From an uncultured Actinomycetes bacterium (GTDB lineage: Bacteria > Actinomycetota > Actinomycetes > Nanopelagicales > Nanopelagicaceae): a stretch of 53,566 nt of DNA. Positions 52,181 to 53,566 of this stretch are shown here, piece by piece; positions within the stretch are counted from its first letter, which is position 1, and each line of letters begins with the position of its first letter. Below the pieces are notes generated by a model. It was not told the DNA's origin, ran no database searches, and was given only the letters and a program-made list of their open reading frames with translations. The translations under genes were made by a program, and so were the position numbers. The DNA lies in NCBI GenBank assembly GCA_903919375.1, contig CAIXHZ010000015.1, positions 1 to 53,566 on the forward strand, written 5' to 3'.

Positions 52181-53461
52181 ATGCTGAAGAAGTTTGCGGT
52201 CGACCTAACGCCTCTTAAGAAGTATCCAGACTTTCGATTTCTCTGGTCGGCGGGATTAATTAGCAATTTCGGATCGATGATCACCTATGTGGCGCTCCCC
52301 TTTCAGATCAAGCTGCTCACCGGCTCCTATCTTCAAGTAGGCGCAATTGGATTGGTGGAACTTGTGCCCTTGATCGTCTTCGGGCTCTACGGCGGAGTCC
52401 TTGCCGACAAAGTGGATCGCAAGAAAATGATTTGGACCACCGAGTTCTTCGCACTCTTTGTCTCGCTGACGCTATTCGCCAACTCCCGACTCCACCATCC
52501 ACACATTATTTTGCTCTTTATTGTGGCCGGCACTTTTGCCGCCGTCGATGGCCTGCAACGACCTAGCCAGGATGCAATTTTGCCTCGATTAATTGAACAT
52601 CATGATCAACCATCAGCAAGTTCGCTGATGAGTTTGCGCTGGCAGTTCGGTGCAATTACCGGGCCAGCTGTCGCAGGATTCTTACTCGCGACCCTAGGAA
52701 TTGGCGCCGGCTATCTCTTCGATGTCGGTTCGTACATCATCTCAATCGCATTACTGGCCAAAGTTTCATCAGTGCCGCCAACCATTGAGAATGAACTTCC
52801 TGATTTCCAGAACCTCATAAATGGCATCAAATACGCGGTGACTCGCAAGGATTTATTGGGCACCTATGTCATCGACCTAGCAGCCATGTTCTTCGCCATG
52901 CCCAATGCACTCTTTCCCTTCTGGGCAGATCAACTCCACTCTCGCTGGGCCCTGGGGCTCTTCTACGCCGCCGGCACCATTGGTGCGATCGTCACGACGT
53001 TAACCAGCGGTTGGATGCGAACCTATCGATATCACGGACGCGCCATAATGCTAGCTGCGATCGGTTGGGGAATTGCGATCACACTTGCTGGTTCGACCCA
53101 TTCGCTGGCATTTACATTAATATTTTTGGGATTGGCGGGCGCATCCGACCAAGTAAGCGCCCTCTGTCGGGGAATTTTATGGAATCAATCCATTCCCGAC
53201 GAATATCGCGGTCGATTAGCCGGAATTCAACTCCTTTCGTACTCTGTCGGACCTCTTGGTGGGCAAATGCGCGCAGGATCTATGGCCGCATGGACAAATT
53301 TACGTACATCTGTGGTCAGCGGCGGCCTCTTATGCATCGGTTTTGTCTCACTTTTCTCGGCTGCACTCCCTGATTTTCGGAAATATGACAACCAAACCAA
53401 CAAATTTGCCGTCGCACAGAAGAAAATTCGCGATCAAGAGGCAAATAATTCCCAAAATTGA
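52181..53461 (+). CDS. MFS transporter (EntS/MdtH-like)
   Basis: A 426-residue membrane protein with about twelve helices, of the MFS_3 branch that includes enterobactin exporter EntS. The cytoplasmic loop GGVLADKVDRKK (about 65-76) is the classic motif A, and the C-terminal half has the IPDEYRGRLAGIQ variant. The substrate is unknown. It ends in a basic hydrophilic tail (about 395-426). Its stop is followed by the AT-rich window end. Confidence 0.85.
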   Translation: MLKKFAVDLTPLKKYPDFRFLWSAGLISNFGSMITYVALPFQIKLLTGSYLQVGAIGLVELVPLIVFGLYGGVLADKVDRKKMIWTTEFFALFVSLTLFANSRLHHPHIILLFIVAGTFAAVDGLQRPSQDAILPRLIEHHDQPSASSLMSLRWQFGAITGPAVAGFLLATLGIGAGYLFDVGSYIISIALLAKVSSVPPTIENELPDFQNLINGIKYAVTRKDLLGTYVIDLAAMFFAMPNALFPFWADQLHSRWALGLFYAAGTIGAIVTTLTSGWMRTYRYHGRAIMLAAIGWGIAITLAGSTHSLAFTLIFLGLAGASDQVSALCRGILWNQSIPDEYRGRLAGIQLLSYSVGPLGGQMRAGSMAAWTNLRTSVVSGGLLCIGFVSLFSAALPDFRKYDNQTNKFAVAQKKIRDQEANNSQN

Positions 53462-53566
53462 TCGCTCGGAAGATTTTTTCGTAAAAGTTTTCGAGCATTT
53501 AATTTTTTTTCGATATCAAATCGTCGGAAATACATAAAAAAATAAAAAAATAATGTTGCGACACGC
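53462..53566. other. AT-rich segment at the window end
   Basis: The final 105 bases are far more AT-rich than anything earlier. They hold several T-runs ending in CG, then two long A-runs separated by T. No gene or known signal is recognised. It may be the edge of a promoter-dense or acquired region. Confidence 0.5.

Noticed and set aside
1-53566. tRNA, rRNA, IS element, prophage or CRISPR
   Set aside because: No repeat-spacer arrays, transposase or integrase frames, or tRNA-like cloverleafs were seen in any gap.

Overview
This window reads as a compact, gene-dense stretch of an actinobacterial chromosome (Actinomycetota), roughly 50% GC by eye. The closest match by feel is a streamlined planktonic lineage such as the freshwater Nanopelagicales (acI) and relatives, but that placement is inference. 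Phylum-level evidence: a SepH/DUF3071 protein, a DUF7455 small protein next to parE, a short GlgA/GlgM-type synthase divergent from glgC, class II DAHP synthase, a PASTA kinase, a SAM-IV riboswitch before metY-metX, a SigA with a long Lys/Ala-rich N-terminus, and the gene order rplS-lepB-rnhB-yraN-comM-dprA. I saw no tRNA, rRNA, insertion sequence, prophage or CRISPR array. No gap between genes exceeds about 220 bases.

Layout. (1) 44-7028: a plus-strand, translationally coupled operon: iron-dependent dehydrogenase, pirin, alpha/beta hydrolase, CrtA-like monooxygenase, CruF hydratase, GT2 glycosyltransferase, CrtD-like desaturase. (2) 7000-14873: CDP-alcohol phosphatidyltransferase and metF on minus, divergent from crtE-crtI; apt and a purine permease on minus; then crtB, a P-loop kinase-like protein and a PASTA kinase on plus. 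crtE, crtB and crtI give GGPP, phytoene and lycopene; the first operon can make an acyclic hydroxylated, glycosylated and perhaps keto carotenoid. No lycopene cyclase is visible. (3) 14866-26804: PASTA kinase, nfo, two DMT transporters, ltaE, ogt, aroG, PPi-type pfk, an esterase, glgC and glgA. (4) 26794-33291, minus: era, dprA, comM, yraN, rnhB, lepB, rplS, inositol monophosphatase. (5) 33342-37968: sepH, dienelactone hydrolase, alkaline-phosphatase-like enzyme, psuG and a PfkB kinase (pseudouridine breakdown). (6) 37997-42075: a topoisomerase IV pair whose A subunit has no C-terminal domain, plus DUF7455. (7) 42164-45031: two convergent secreted proteins with the same 99-residue C-terminal module. 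(8) 45035-53461: CDGSH protein, rpoD/sigA, SAM-IV-controlled metY-metX, nadE, panB and an MFS transporter. The last 105 bases are strikingly AT-rich.

Expression logic. Operon-leading genes repeatedly show TAnnnT followed by exactly 6 (sometimes 8) bases and then the start codon, the layout of leaderless transcripts. Internal genes use ATGA/GTGA overlaps or Shine-Dalgarno sites. In two divergent pairs (metF/crtE and glgC/glgA) the two opposing -10 boxes share a TA step, so only one polymerase could bind at a time. The leaderless pattern also helped choose several starts (crtE, parE, the LamG-like secreted protein, nadE).
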